Below, piece by piece: positions 33,401 through 43,545 of a DNA stretch of 64,000 bases. The notes under the pieces were generated by a model. It had not been told where the DNA came from and did not search any database. It saw only the letters and a list, made by a program, of their open reading frames with translations. How positions within the stretch are numbered: the stretch's first letter is position 1; the number at the start of each line of letters is the position of its first letter. Made by a program: the position numbers and the translations under genes. Origin of the DNA: Euclidia mi (lineage: Eukaryota > Arthropoda > Insecta > Lepidoptera > Erebidae); contig OX123183.2 of assembly GCA_944739405.2 (NCBI GenBank), forward strand, positions 97,168,729-97,232,728, given 5' to 3'.

Positions 33401-34044
33401 TCACATTGTATAAAATTTAATTTCGGTATATGTACCGTGTATACATCCATATTCATTGAGTAAAAAGCGGTTATTTAAATATAACAAACAGACACTCCAA
33501 ATTTATTTACCTATGTTTATAGATAATCTGAATATTTTTGCCCATTGTGATAGCAAATACCAATCCCTTTTAATCTTGCGCTCGCTTGTATACTTTGTCA
33601 GGAATCACAACTATCCTTTGATGAAAACCATACAAAAACCCGTTGGGTACGTTTTGAGTGTATCGCGATCATACCGGTAGAAAGAAGGAAAAGGAGACTC
33701 CATTTTATAATATTCTTATAGATTTATATTCTTTTAGTCTAGTGGGAAACCTATTGAGGGGCATAATAGGCTAGTGGAGTTCAATCCAAAGTTCAAGTGC
33801 CAGGATTATTTTTGTTACCTAAGCCACAAATGGACATGCCAGTTCCACCCTCCCACAGTCTCCTTTATTATAGGATACGACGAGAGAAATTGTGAGGGGA
33901 TAGAGATGATTCAGAAGAATAACATTCTCATGCCCTGATTTCCCCAGAGTTGACATTTTGTAAAAATATGCCTATATTATAAATTTGGAAAAGAAACACT
34001 CTATTGCCACGAACGATCAGATGCTCAGATGAACAGGCTTTACT
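33401..34044. other. Noncoding DNA, nothing recognised
   Basis: AT-rich, no supported gene or repeat boundary. Confidence 0.5.
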
Positions 34045-34059
34045 TTTGAATACTCACCT

Positions 34060-34349
34060 TTTTTTTCTTTTTGTATCGGGTTGGTAAATCCTCATGGAGT
34101 CCCTCCGCCCACGTCAGACTCTTACTAAAAACCAACCCGTGTTCCTCATGTATCCGTGTGTTGGAGGGTGATCACCGAAGCATTCCTTGCTACCCCCGAC
34201 GGGGCCCGCCAGATGGTCAGGCGGGCCCCGAACAAAACCCCCTTGTCGGTGGATGAAGGTGGTGGGCCCTCCCGGGAACCCGCTTAGCTTCACCGTGGGT
34301 GAACCTGAAACCCACGGTTACTGAGCCCCCCCACCACGACAAGGGGGGG
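34060..34349 (-). mobile_element. 290-bp GC-rich retroposon with 15-bp TSD
   Basis: TTTGAATACTCACCT occurs exactly on both sides (34045-34059 and 34350-34364), a 15-bp target-site duplication. Read on the minus strand, the element ends in an A-rich tail (GATACAAAAAGAAAAAA), so it integrated by target-primed reverse transcription. Its body is strikingly GC-rich and structured. One hairpin has the 10-bp stem GGGGCCCGCC (34201-34210) / GGCGGGCCCC (34220-34229). A second has the 9-bp stem ACCGTGGGT (34292-34300) / ACCCACGGT (34310-34318). Outer CCCCCTTGTCGGTGG / CCACCACGACAAGGGGG segments also pair. Near the tail GGTTGGTTTTTAGTAAGAGT, CTGACG resembles R1-like LINE 3' ends. No tRNA boxes were seen: a truncated LINE 3' end or a non-tRNA SINE. 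Confidence 0.8.
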
Positions 34350-34364
34350 TTTGAATACTCACCT

Positions 34365-34649
34365 GAGCCACAAAAGTAATAAAGTTACTAATACTTATTA
34401 GGTGCTCAATTTAAAAAAAGGAATATTTTTCCTTTCCTTATTTTTGTCTTGTAAAGTCAGGAAGCTGTACAATTTCCAGTAACTATACTATTAATTCCAG
34501 TGTAGTTAACAGTGTAATAATAATAAAATAAAACCCAATCATTCAGCAAACCATTTCACACGTAGTTTAACGTCAAGAACGTGGAACAATCTGTCCGTTG
34601 ATACGTGCCCGTATCACCACCATTCTAATTATCATTAATCAATCACCAT
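34365..34649. other. Noncoding DNA upstream of LINE B
   Basis: AT-rich. CACCATTCTAAT occurs twice (34618-34629 and 34645-34656), close to where LINE B appears to begin. Nothing else recognised. Confidence 0.4.
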
Positions 34650-34708
34650 TCTAATACAATCAGTCGTCGTCGTCGTTCGCGCTCGGAAGTGTTCGTACGC
34701 GTGCGAGT

Positions 34709-36054
34709 ATGGCTCGTCCGAACGCGATGATGTCGAGCAAAGTAAAGTGTACCAACTGTAACATAGTTATCTGTGAAGTTTTAGCGTTTTTACAAAACAA
34801 AATAGATGTGATGAACGAAGAATGTTTGGTGCGAATATGTAGCTCCTCGTTTTCTACGGAGGATATTGAAAATGCCAAGGAACTTCTTTTTGAGTCTATT
34901 ACGACTAGAAAGCGAAAGACGACACGAAAAGGAGATGGGCGAACACAAAGAAACCTTTTCGATGTAATTACTGTGTTTAAAGAAACTGATCCAGAGGAAA
35001 TGCCGGTATTTGTGGCCAGAGAGTTGCAAAAGCTTCCACCTGTGACGTTTGATCACATCGACGCCACCAGATTCTTGAAAGACATTTTAGTCATTCAAAG
35101 TGAGCTAAGAATGCTGAAAGAATCATACGTTTCAAAAGAACAGTTGATTGAAGTGAAGAAAGATATAGCTGAGATTAAAAATACGTCTAATTGTGATTTT
35201 AACAATGTAAACAAGAAACGAAGTGGTACTAAGCATTTGAATAATCGCGTCGAAACCGTCATTTTGGACCTACCTCACAATGCAATAGGCGATTCCGAGG
35301 AAAACATAGCTGATTCGTCATTTGAAGACGCGATAGCGAGTTCTCTCTCGCACGCGCAGGATAACGAGCGTCATGTCTCCCTCGCACATGTGGGAGGAGC
35401 GGCTGTGAATCGGCGCGTGGAGGCCGAACGCCTCACCGCGGTTTCGAACAACGAAACAGCTGCGCCTAAGCAATGTACGGGCCTCAACGTTGAAGACGAC
35501 GCGTGTTCTACTGTCCCTGCGCCCGATTGCAATATATCTATCGCATGCGCGAGCACCGAACCTTCACTGAGTGCGAAAGAGACAATAGCGAATAAGTCGA
35601 ATAAGAAAACTTTCGTTGAAGTTTTAAAAGTTAGTGATAAGAAATGGAAAAAACAGGTTGAATCGTCGGAATGGCAGCTTATTCAGAGGAAAAAATATAG
35701 AAATAGATTTATAGGACACAAAGGAGGTGCTGATACAAATATAAGCGGTAATTTTAAAGCAGCGGAAACAAGGATACCAATATTTATATATAATGTAAAC
35801 AAAGACACGAGTATAGATGACATTACCGCATACTTATGGGAAAAACTAAAGTCAAAGTTATATTGGAGCCTGTATTGATGAAAAAAGAAAAGGAATACAA
35901 TTCTTTCAAGGTATTGGTACCTACACATAAACTTGAAATGTTTATGGATAGCAGACTGTGGCCTGAAGGAATATCGTTTCGCCGATTTTTTCATTTTAGA
36001 AATAAGGCGGGTGATTCGAATGCCGTGAATACTCAATCTGTACATGATGGCTAG
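34709..36054 (+). pseudogene. LINE B ORF1 protein, one frameshift
   Basis: A frame opens at the ATG at 34709 and runs to the TGA at 35876-35878 (389 codons). Protein similarity then continues in the next frame (from about 35836) to the TAG at 36052-36054. Seen in the sequence: an N-terminal segment with a CTNC cysteine pair and ICEVLAFLQNKID, a basic KRKTTRKGDGR stretch, a region with KLPPVTFDHIDATRFLKDIL and a possible coiled coil, then a C-terminal part with IPIFIYNVNKDTS and, in the other frame, EYNSFKVLVPTHKLEMF and LWPEGISFRRF. The last part looks like a small RNA-binding/dimer domain of LINE ORF1 proteins. The single-base frameshift lies between about 35840 and 35860. I see no slippery heptamer, so it is probably an inactivating indel. 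Confidence 0.75.
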
Positions 36055-38851
36055 CAGCTGTACATTCATAAGTTATAACTGTAGATCGGTCACCCGGTCT
36101 GTGGATTGCGTCCGCGCATTATGTAAACAGGGTGACGTCATTGCGCTCCAGGAAACCTGGCTTATGCCTCACAACATCTCGTTCCTGAACACAATTGATG
36201 ACGACTTCAGCTACACAGCTACAACGGCTGTTGATACATCAGCTGGCATGCTGCGGGGTCGCCCCTATGGTGGAGTGGCGATACTTTGGAGGAAAAGTAT
36301 GTTTAGGGACGTCTCAGTGATACAATGTAAAAGTGTGCGTATAGCGGCTATTAAGATTTCGCTCGCGTCGAATAAATCGTTTTTAGTTGTATCCGTGTAC
36401 ATGCCAGTAGACTATGCTGACAATCTAGTCGAGTTTACACAGTGTCTAAGTGAGATATATGCGTTAATTGAAAGCAGTGATACGGAATCGGTTTACATAA
36501 TGGGCGATTTCAATGCGCATCCAGGGGAGACTTTTGGTAAGGAACTTTTAAATTTTTGTTGTGAACAACAGTGGCAGTGTTTAGATATTGAATATCTAGG
36601 TATATCCTCGGACACATACACATATTTGAGTGACGTGCATGGGTCTAGGAGATGGTTGGACCATTGCGTGGTAACTGAGGAGGCTGGAAAGACTGTAAAT
36701 AATATTTATGTAGATTATAATGTGTACTGGTCAGATCATTTCCCCCTATTTGTTTGCTGTGATATTAATTTAATTTGCCCTAAAATTGTTCAAACACCTA
36801 GTATAAAGAATAAAATTATATGGGGTGATAGAAATAGTGACCAAATAGATAAGTATAATATTTATTGTAATAATTTGTTAAGAGATATTGATTTTCCGTC
36901 CGAATTTCGCCACTGTGCGGGTTCAATGTGTAGTAATGTTAACCATAAAGTTATAATAAATACTATGTACAAAAATATTGTAGATATATTGCAACAAGGT
37001 GCCGCGTATTCTTTTATTGTGCGTAGGAAAAAACAAACTGTAACAGGTTGGAATAAACATGTCAGACACGCTCATAGGCAGGCCCGCGCAGCTTATCTGA
37101 CTTGGATAAGTTCAGGCAAGCCCAGCTATGGGACTCTTTATGACAACATGCGTGACGCTAAAAGGATATTTAAATCTAAATTGAAATGGTGTCAGAACAA
37201 TAAAGTGCAACTACAAATGGACTCTTTGGCGTCACGTCATAGTGATAAAGATTTTAATGGTTTTTGGAAACTTACAGGTAAGCAATGTCCTAAGAACAGC
37301 TTGCCAGTGAGCGTGAATGGTGTTTGTGATCATGGCGACATAGCCAACTTGTTTAAAAATATATTTAGCGTTAAGGCCCCAACAACCAGTATCCTTCGGG
37401 CTCATCTGCCCGATGCTGAGTCCGTCAGGTCCGATACCGATATGATTTACATTTTATCAAAAGATGTCGCTGCGGCAATACAAGGTATGAAAAAAGGAAA
37501 ATCACCCGGGCATGACTGGCTCAGCATAGAGCATTTGAGGTATGCGGGTTGTCACCTGCCCCGTGTTTTAACTATGTTATTTAATTTTAGTATTAGTCAT
37601 TCGTACATCCCTGACGATCTAATGAAAACGGTTGTCGTACCGATTGTAAAAAATAAAACTGGGGACGCCTCTGATGGTTCCAATTACAGGCCTATCTCCT
37701 TAGCTACAATTATAGCAAAGGTGCTGGACTGCTTGCTTGATAAACATATACATGGCCATGTAAAGCTACACGACGCACAGTTTGGTTTTCAGCCCAAACT
37801 ATCAACTGAGTCTGCCATCCTGTGTCTCAAGCATGCGGTTCAGTACTATACCAGTAGAAGTACTCCTGTATATGCCTGTTTTTTGGACCTGTCAAAGGCG
37901 TTCGATCTTGTATCATATGAGATCCTATGGGACAAGCTATTGACAGAGACAACTGTACCGAAGGAGCTAATATATTTATTTAAATATTGGTATAGGAAGC
38001 AAATAAATATTGTTAGATGGGCAGGTTCATACTCTGACGAATACAAGTTGGATTGTGGTGTTAGGCAGGGAGGTATAACATCACCAAAATTGTTTAATCT
38101 GTATATTAACCAGCTGATCGTTGAACTCAGTAAGACCAACGTCGGTTGTTCCATTCATGGACAGATGTTTAATAACATCAGTTATGCGGATGACATGGTC
38201 TTGCTGAGTCCATCGATCAGCGGCCTGAACAAGCTGATAAAGGTGTGTGAATCATATGCTGCAGCCCATGGACTCAGGTATAACACTAATAAAAGTGTTG
38301 TAATGCTTTTTAAGGCGGGTAATAAAAGTTACTCAGTTACCTCGGTTAAACTGGATGGGATTCCACTTAACTGGGTTAAGGAATTTAAATACCTGGGTCA
38401 CTGGGTTGCAGATAATCTGTGTGATGACGTAGATGTGGAAAGGGAACGTAGGGCATTGTCGGTAAGATGCAATATGGTGGCTCGCAGGTTCGCACGTTGT
38501 ACTGCACCAGTTAAAATAACGTTGTTCAGGTCATTCTGCCAGACCTTTTACTCATGCAGCCTGTGGGCTACATATACGCAAAAGACCTACAATGCCCTAC
38601 GAGTCCAATATAATAACGGCTTTAGGGTACTGTTGGGGCTGCCCCGGTTCTGTAGCGCGTCAGGGATGTTCGCTGATGCACACATAGATGACTTCTATGC
38701 AATCATGCGCAAAAGAACTGCATCCCTGATGCGCCGGGTGCGGGATAGCGCCAATAGTCTCCTGGCCGTTATAGCCGCAGACATGAGCGGGAAGTTATGG
38801 AGACACTGGCTTAACGTACACAAGTCAGTTACACGTTCTGTTTTTAATTAA
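36044..38851 (+). CDS. LINE B ORF2: endonuclease and reverse transcriptase
   Basis: A 935-codon open frame. An APE-type endonuclease occupies about residues 5-235: SYNCRS near residue 10, LQETW with Glu37, GDFNAHP at 154-160, WLDH with Asp206, and SDH at 230-232. The reverse transcriptase spans about residues 470-800: NYRPISL (547-553), LDLSKAFD (614-621), RQGG (674-677) and the catalytic YADD at 714-717, followed by LRYNTNKSV and YLGHW. The C-terminal tail is basic and lacks RNase H. Its ATG at 36044 overlaps the end of ORF1 by 11 nt (ATGATGGCTAG), which suggests termination-reinitiation. No internal stop occurs, and all catalytic residues I can check are present. It makes LINE cDNA at a nicked target; whether it is expressed is unknown. 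Confidence 0.92.
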   Translation: MMASSCTFISYNCRSVTRSVDCVRALCKQGDVIALQETWLMPHNISFLNTIDDDFSYTATTAVDTSAGMLRGRPYGGVAILWRKSMFRDVSVIQCKSVRIAAIKISLASNKSFLVVSVYMPVDYADNLVEFTQCLSEIYALIESSDTESVYIMGDFNAHPGETFGKELLNFCCEQQWQCLDIEYLGISSDTYTYLSDVHGSRRWLDHCVVTEEAGKTVNNIYVDYNVYWSDHFPLFVCCDINLICPKIVQTPSIKNKIIWGDRNSDQIDKYNIYCNNLLRDIDFPSEFRHCAGSMCSNVNHKVIINTMYKNIVDILQQGAAYSFIVRRKKQTVTGWNKHVRHAHRQARAAYLTWISSGKPSYGTLYDNMRDAKRIFKSKLKWCQNNKVQLQMDSLASRHSDKDFNGFWKLTGKQCPKNSLPVSVNGVCDHGDIANLFKNIFSVKAPTTSILRAHLPDAESVRSDTDMIYILSKDVAAAIQGMKKGKSPGHDWLSIEHLRYAGCHLPRVLTMLFNFSISHSYIPDDLMKTVVVPIVKNKTGDASDGSNYRPISLATIIAKVLDCLLDKHIHGHVKLHDAQFGFQPKLSTESAILCLKHAVQYYTSRSTPVYACFLDLSKAFDLVSYEILWDKLLTETTVPKELIYLFKYWYRKQINIVRWAGSYSDEYKLDCGVRQGGITSPKLFNLYINQLIVELSKTNVGCSIHGQMFNNISYADDMVLLSPSISGLNKLIKVCESYAAAHGLRYNTNKSVVMLFKAGNKSYSVTSVKLDGIPLNWVKEFKYLGHWVADNLCDDVDVERERRALSVRCNMVARRFARCTAPVKITLFRSFCQTFYSCSLWATYTQKTYNALRVQYNNGFRVLLGLPRFCSASGMFADAHIDDFYAIMRKRTASLMRRVRDSANSLLAVIAADMSGKLWRHWLNVHKSVTRSVFN

Positions 38852-38920
38852 TTTTGATGTACCTACTTTCATATGTTTTATAAAAACGAAATAAATGATT
38901 ATTATTATTATTATTATTAA

Positions 38921-39595
38921 ACTTTATCACTACGGCTTACTTAACATAGGTGATGGACCATGCACTTGTTATAAAAGAAAAAGAGGATTCATTTTATATA
39001 AAAACAGCTTACTGACACGTTTCAAATGTGTACATATCAAACCGATTTATTAACCATATGTCCAAAATACTGTCCAAAAAAGATAAACCTGCCTGGCAAG
39101 TTTAGCTTTTTTAGAAAATATTTTAATTATTATGTAAACTAAATAATATATGTCGAAGCTGCCATAAATTACAAGGTAATTATACTAAAAAGAAACTGCG
39201 AACAGTGTTTTTTTCGGCGATGATCGAACTTCGATGGAAACGGTGGTTGTTGCATTGATTGGCCCGCTCAGGGCTCTACACCGATTAGACAATACAAACA
39301 ACACTAAAGCGTGATTAAAGTACCTGCCTCGCTTAGTGTAGAAAAAGTTCATTTAGATGTGTGCAATGTATACGTACAATCAAACAAGTCGGCGGTGGAC
39401 CAGTTTGAAAAAAAATCCCTTGGCTCACTCATAGAGTCGAGGCACACTAGAAACTGGTTTTGTATACGAGTGTCAATGTGTGTGTAAAGTAGCACTGGAA
39501 GCGACGATGTCTGGCTGAGCGATTCTCGCCCTTATGGTGGTCTAGCGGGAAGTTGTTCGACTGTACATACATCTTTTATTCTATAACAAGCTACG
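38921..39595. other. Noncoding DNA, nothing recognised
   Basis: No supported gene. Short GC-richer words near 39230-39280 only. Confidence 0.5.
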
Positions 39596-39690
39596 TTCAA
39601 AGACAAAGTCAAAATCCTTTATTCATTAGGGTCTCAATGTGACACTTATGAACTATCATCATTGACTATCATCATAAGGCTGCACACTTA
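39596..39690 (-). repeat. LINE 3'-end fragment
   Basis: The plus strand GTTCAAAGACAAAGTCAAAA, TCCTTTATTCATTAGG, CACTTATGAA is the reverse complement of the common tail GAATAAAG...TTTTGACTTTG seen at the ends of many lepidopteran non-LTR elements. Only the tail is present. Confidence 0.45.
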
Positions 39691-40094
39691 TTTATTAGTC
39701 ATATAAGTAAAATAAGGGAGAAAGAAATTTAATAAAGTAACTATGTAGATAGTGATTGAGCATTTACATAACTCAGTTCTAACGGTATTGTAAACACAAC
39801 AAAATTGGTTGTTTCCTTCAATTTTTTGGCGATTTGAGTAATATTCATTACTAGAAAACGGAAACATTAATGTAATATAACTATACTTTTGTGTTGTACA
39901 TAGTTATACGTTATACATCGAACACACCTGCGTTATAATATTTAATAACTCAGTTTACGACTGCTCCGTTTTGAGCTAGTCGCCTCTCTGTCGGATAATA
40001 TACTAATGCACCTGGGAGAGACTGGCTGTCACTAAAATCCATACTTCCATATTTTAAATGCGAAAGTGTTTCTTGGCTTGTACTTGTTTCATGA
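39691..40094. other. Noncoding DNA, nothing recognised
   Basis: AT-rich; no supported feature before the inverted-repeat locus at 40095. Confidence 0.5.
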
Positions 40095-40845
40095 TAATAA
40101 ATTAATAGTTTAAAAATCACTAGAAAAACGCGCTTTTAAAAATGCACATAAAAACAAAAAAATAATTATGGATCGTTCAAGTTGTCTCTATTTCAGGGCT
40201 GAAGTGTAAACTACTTATGTGCTTTTTATTATAAAATTTTATTGTAAAAGCGTGGGGCGCTGGAACAGAAAAGACGTTCTTGCTTAACTTGTTCAAAAAT
40301 CAAGTAAACTGATGTTACGGGAAGTAGGTGCCACAGATTGGCACTCTTACTGGAGTTGCAGCACGAGTGGCTCTACATTAAACAGTCTGTTCAAATTATC
40401 AGTTTGTCGAACTCAGACCAAACATGCGCCATCAGCGAGGAAGACGACATTCACCGATATTTTTAACGCCTCTTCTGTCAGGATATTAAGTATATAAGGG
40501 TAATGCGGCAACAGTGGCAAAATGTAGAGTTCTTGATCGTGGACGAGATATCTTTGGTTCCCTTTGGTAACCCTTTGGCGGCATAAATGCTTTGCTCTTG
40601 TGCGACCTCGTGCAGCTTCCGCCAGGAAGGTAGTATTAGTATTTGTTAACAATAAATTATTTCCTGTTCCAGCGCGCCACGCTTTTACAATCAAATATTA
40701 TAATTAAAAGCACATAGTTTACACTTCAGCTCTGGAATAGAGAACCATAATTTATTTTTTGTTTTTATGTGCATTTACAAAAGCATGTTTTCCTAGTGTT
40801 TTTTAAACTATTAATTTATTTTATACTTTTTGGTCTTTTATAACG
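40095..40845. mobile_element. Helitron-related inverted-repeat locus
   Basis: The left arm (about 40095-40272) reads ATTAATAGTTTAAAAATCAC, TAGAAAAACGCG, then AGGGCTGAAGTGTAAACTAC and AAAAGCGTGGGGCGCTGG. The right arm (about 40668-40845) is its near reverse complement. The roughly 400-bp spacer holds PIF1-helicase pieces. A compact version of the same palindrome, without the spacer, follows the helicase end at 57.2-57.5 kb. I infer terminal structure of one Helitron-like family. Confidence 0.65.
40312..40590 (+). pseudogene. PIF1-like helicase fragment (motifs Ia and II)
   Basis: Between the arms, the plus strand encodes LTGVAARVAL in one frame and GSTLNSLFKLSV in the next, a frameshifted match to the TGVAA and GSTLHSLF region of PIF1 helicases. 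Then QWQNVEFLIVDEISLVP follows, where IVDEIS (40536-40553) is the Walker B motif. PIF1-type helicase is the C-terminal half of Helitron Rep-helicases. Only short, frameshifted pieces remain, and their order is broken relative to the C-terminal piece at 40870-41040, which lies on the other strand. Confidence 0.65.
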
Positions 40846-40869
40846 AAATTTTTGAACATATATATTTAT

Positions 40870-41300
40870 TTTAAGTAGGCGAATGAGCCCGCATCTTCTC
40901 CATCTCCGCCTGTGCGTCTGTATTACATGGTCTTTTATCTGTCAGCTTATAACAATCTAGGAGACCACTACGTGATTTAACTATACTCAGGGCCACATAC
41001 GCCTGTCCAGCCGCAAAGGTACGGGACCCTAACTACACCACTGCGTGGGCTACAATATATAATTGGTTTGTTATAACCTTGAAACCTGATCGTGTTCAAA
41101 GCCCATTATATGGCATTCCATCATTAAGTTCCAGTTCATGTCTTCCAGCTCTATCATCAGATCAGTTCGACAGTACCATATTATTGTATTGTCATCAGAA
41201 CTACATACAGCTGGCAAATTTCATTACGCTACGACCCTTGGAAGATGGTTAAATTAGTTACCTTAGATTCCATTACATAGTTAGTTACATACACGACGAC
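40870..41300 (-). pseudogene. Helitron helicase C-terminal remnant with flank
   Basis: On the minus strand FAAGQAYVAL (the SF1 helicase motif usually ending YVALSRV) is followed by KLTDKRPCNTDAQAEMEKM. It matches the plus-strand copy at 57009-57191 but is damaged (SIVKSRSG for SRVKSLSG and loss of the QIEEL piece). Upstream on that strand (41100-41290) is noncoding sequence matching the 160-bp repeat units at 56437-56765. The locus is therefore an inverted, older relative of the 56.4-57.5 kb one. Confidence 0.65.
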
Positions 41301-42812
41301 CTAATTAAAGCGTGTTAAAAAGTACTGAACTGATTTTGGTGAAACTTTCAAGTAATATTACTGAAATATCAGAAACAGGCATTAGGTAGGCACCTACATT
41401 TATTTTGTAGAATAAATTGTTCTATTTATTTTTTCTTAACCACTAAGAAAGTGCGGCTCATATTTAACGCGTATCAACTTTTACTACGTTGCTATGACGT
41501 TTAGGTACTATGTATGTTGGAATACAGGTGGTGGATGTGTATTCTTCCAAAAACGTTTTAGTGTTTCCTTTGATAAAAAAGTAAGTCACCAGGTTTAAGT
41601 AAACCAGAACAAGACTCCCTCTGACAAAACCCTGGATCCGTATCGTAGTTATTTCTAGACTCGATGATATTTAAGCTGTGGCTACATCTGAGGTCATCTA
41701 TATACAATGGCGACGACAACGAACAATGGCGACATCTAACGGACACGGCGGAACTTGATCCTGCATCGCGCAATTAAAGTTCTAGCGAGCGATGACTGTA
41801 AATAAATACAATGACTAATCTACTTCGTTGGACTACAATAATTCACCAAGCACGATCAGCTAGCCTGTCAGAGGATACTCCCTCTAGTTGTAGGAACACC
41901 CACACCTTGTTCCTCCACACTTGTGACTAAAAGTTTCTTGTCCGCCATACCATAAGTGACTTCATAAGTTGAAGTCACTTCGTGGACGATGTTGAAGACA
42001 CTAAAACTTAGTGTATGATATCAGGTAACTATGGTAGATAGATAGGTTCATCTTACGCATAACTATGCAATTGTCCCATGCATTATCCATCTCATACTCA
42101 GTTGTTTTAGTTCGCATATTATTTCATAGACGGTAACACGTATACATACTTTTATCTTTTAATGATAATCTTAATAGACGACACACTGCTTTTAATGGTC
42201 GTTTAAATCACATTTCTACTAAGAGCGTCTGAGAACCGCTGTAAAACTTAATTTAGTTTTCCCAAAATAATTTTTACCTCAAGCTCGAAACTGCATATTA
42301 GCTCGAAATATAAATAGTTAGAACAATCTGTGTTGCGGTAGATTCTCGCGCCGTCGCGTCGTAAAAATAATTTAGTGCGCGCGATGTCATTAGCGCCAGT
42401 CAACGCCATCTGTCGGCGACGGCGACGGTCTAATGCACTCCAAACATACGCCACCTTATATACCCGCTTTGATTATTATTGAGAGAACATGCTGGCGTTT
42501 TGTTGGCTCTTAGTTAGGATTGGTTTTAATAGAAAATGGGGAGAAAGGGGATTAATTGAGGTCCTTATTTAGCATAGGTACCTAGTACCTACATAATTAT
42601 ACTTACCTATATTTAGCAGAGGTTATATAGAAGATTGACTAGTCTGCTATTGCGACAGTGTAGTGTCTAAGCTCAGCTTAACATTGTTAAGTATATTGGA
42701 TCCGACAATTTTATTTTATTTCTATCAGGCTGCTTGATGGTAAGAAAATAATTTATACTTAGGTACCTATTGCCAAAACACCTGAAGTACCTACTTAATT
42801 GTGTCTACATTA
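41301..42812. other. Noncoding DNA, nothing recognised
   Basis: AT-rich, with a CpG-richer patch at about 42330-42440 (GCGCCGTCGCGTCG, GGCGACGGCGACGG). No coding motif or RNA gene. Confidence 0.5.
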
Positions 42813-42862
42813 GGAAAATAACTCATTGTTTTGATTAAAATCAAAACGATGAGTTATTTTCC
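42813..42862. other. Near-perfect palindrome, 24-bp arms
   Basis: The left arm 42813-42836 (starts GGAAAATAACTCAT) and right arm 42839-42862 (ends ATGAGTTATTTTCC) are reverse complements with one mismatch and a 2-nt centre. A nearly loop-less palindrome of 50 bp is likely to extrude as a cruciform or to be a head-to-head relic. It lies next to a LINE tail that starts a few bases later. Confidence 0.85.
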
Positions 42863-42867
42863 TCCAG

Positions 42868-43155
42868 AGGAACCAGGGTTTGAATCCACGGCGCGTAGCA
42901 ATAACTTTTCGAAGTTATATTTGAATTAGATTGTTACTTAACGCTTGCTAAACGGTAAAGGAAAATGTCGTGAGGAAACCTGTAGGTATGTCTGAGAGTT
43001 CTCCATAATGTTCTCGAAAGACATGTGAAATCTACCAACCCACACTTGGCTACCGTGGTGGACTAAGGCCTTACTCTTCTCATAGTAAGGAAAGGCCCTT
43101 GCCCAGCGGTGGGACAATTTATATACAGGGCTGATGTTGATGGTGCTAATATAGT
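42868..43155 (+). mobile_element. Non-LTR retrotransposon 3'-end fragment
   Basis: AACCAGGGTTTGAATCCACG, GGTAAAGGAAAATGTCGTGA, GGAAACCTGTAGG, then GTGGTGGACTAAGGCC, GGCCCTTGCCCAGCGGTGGG and ACAGGGCTGATGTTGATGG. This order is a highly abundant lepidopteran LINE 3' tail. Noncoding here. Decayed relatives occur at 50945-51075 and 54975-55150. Confidence 0.6.
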
Positions 43156-43414
43156 GCAGGAGATTAAAACTAAGAGCTTCTAAGACCACTAAGACCTGAC
43201 GACCGTGAGACTAAAGTCTTTAGACACCTCTTGGATTAAACAATATGGCTAAAACTTGTACCTGCATTCAGATTGAAACATTACTTTTTAAATACGCGAA
43301 GGACAGACGCACAAAGAGACGGATGATAAAGCAATCCTCTAGGTGCGTTTTTACTTTGAAGAGCGGAACAAAATAAGACAATTTTAACCTATAGGTACAT
43401 TCACATGTGAATAT

Positions 43415-43545
43415 CAGTCATTCCGTGACCACGGCAAATGTAAGATATACTGAAACGTCGCGGCGTATATATGGTACTCCAACTCTATTCTCAAATAATT
43501 ACGCGATATAAACCCGTGTCATAAATATTGGTATATACCTACCTA
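43415..43545 (+). mobile_element. Penelope-type terminal module, isolated
   Basis: GTCATTCCGTGACCACGGC, then TACTGAAACGTCG, then AATTACGCGATATAAACCCG and TGTC. The same module follows the GIY-YIG frame at 20.4 kb and recurs at 49.05 and 53.09 kb. CCGTG-AC-CACGG forms a tight hairpin. No coding part is nearby. Confidence 0.5.

Larger units (their letters stand above)
34650..38920 (+). mobile_element. Nearly full-length LINE B (CR1/L2-like)
   Basis: Non-LTR retrotransposon with a short GC-rich 5' leader (GTCGTCGTCGTCG tract), ORF1, an overlapping ORF2 with endonuclease and reverse transcriptase, a short 3' UTR with AATAAATGATT and a terminal (ATT)n run at about 38898-38920. A microsatellite-type tail and no RNase H domain fit the CR1/L2/Rex1 group. 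The 5' boundary is approximate and no TSD was found. Apart from one frameshift in ORF1 it is open throughout, so it inserted fairly recently. Confidence 0.85.

Noticed and set aside
34071..34256. 61-residue frame on the plus strand
   Set aside because: It lies entirely inside the GC-rich retroposon and is a by-product of its composition.
35836..35880. Programmed frameshift joining the two parts of LINE B ORF1
   Set aside because: No slippery heptamer or pseudoknot was seen, and the shift lies inside a domain rather than between two proteins. A chance indel is simpler.
36044..38851. Host reverse-transcriptase gene
   Set aside because: The ORF1/ORF2 layout, APE endonuclease and microsatellite tail identify a LINE; no host gene context is present.
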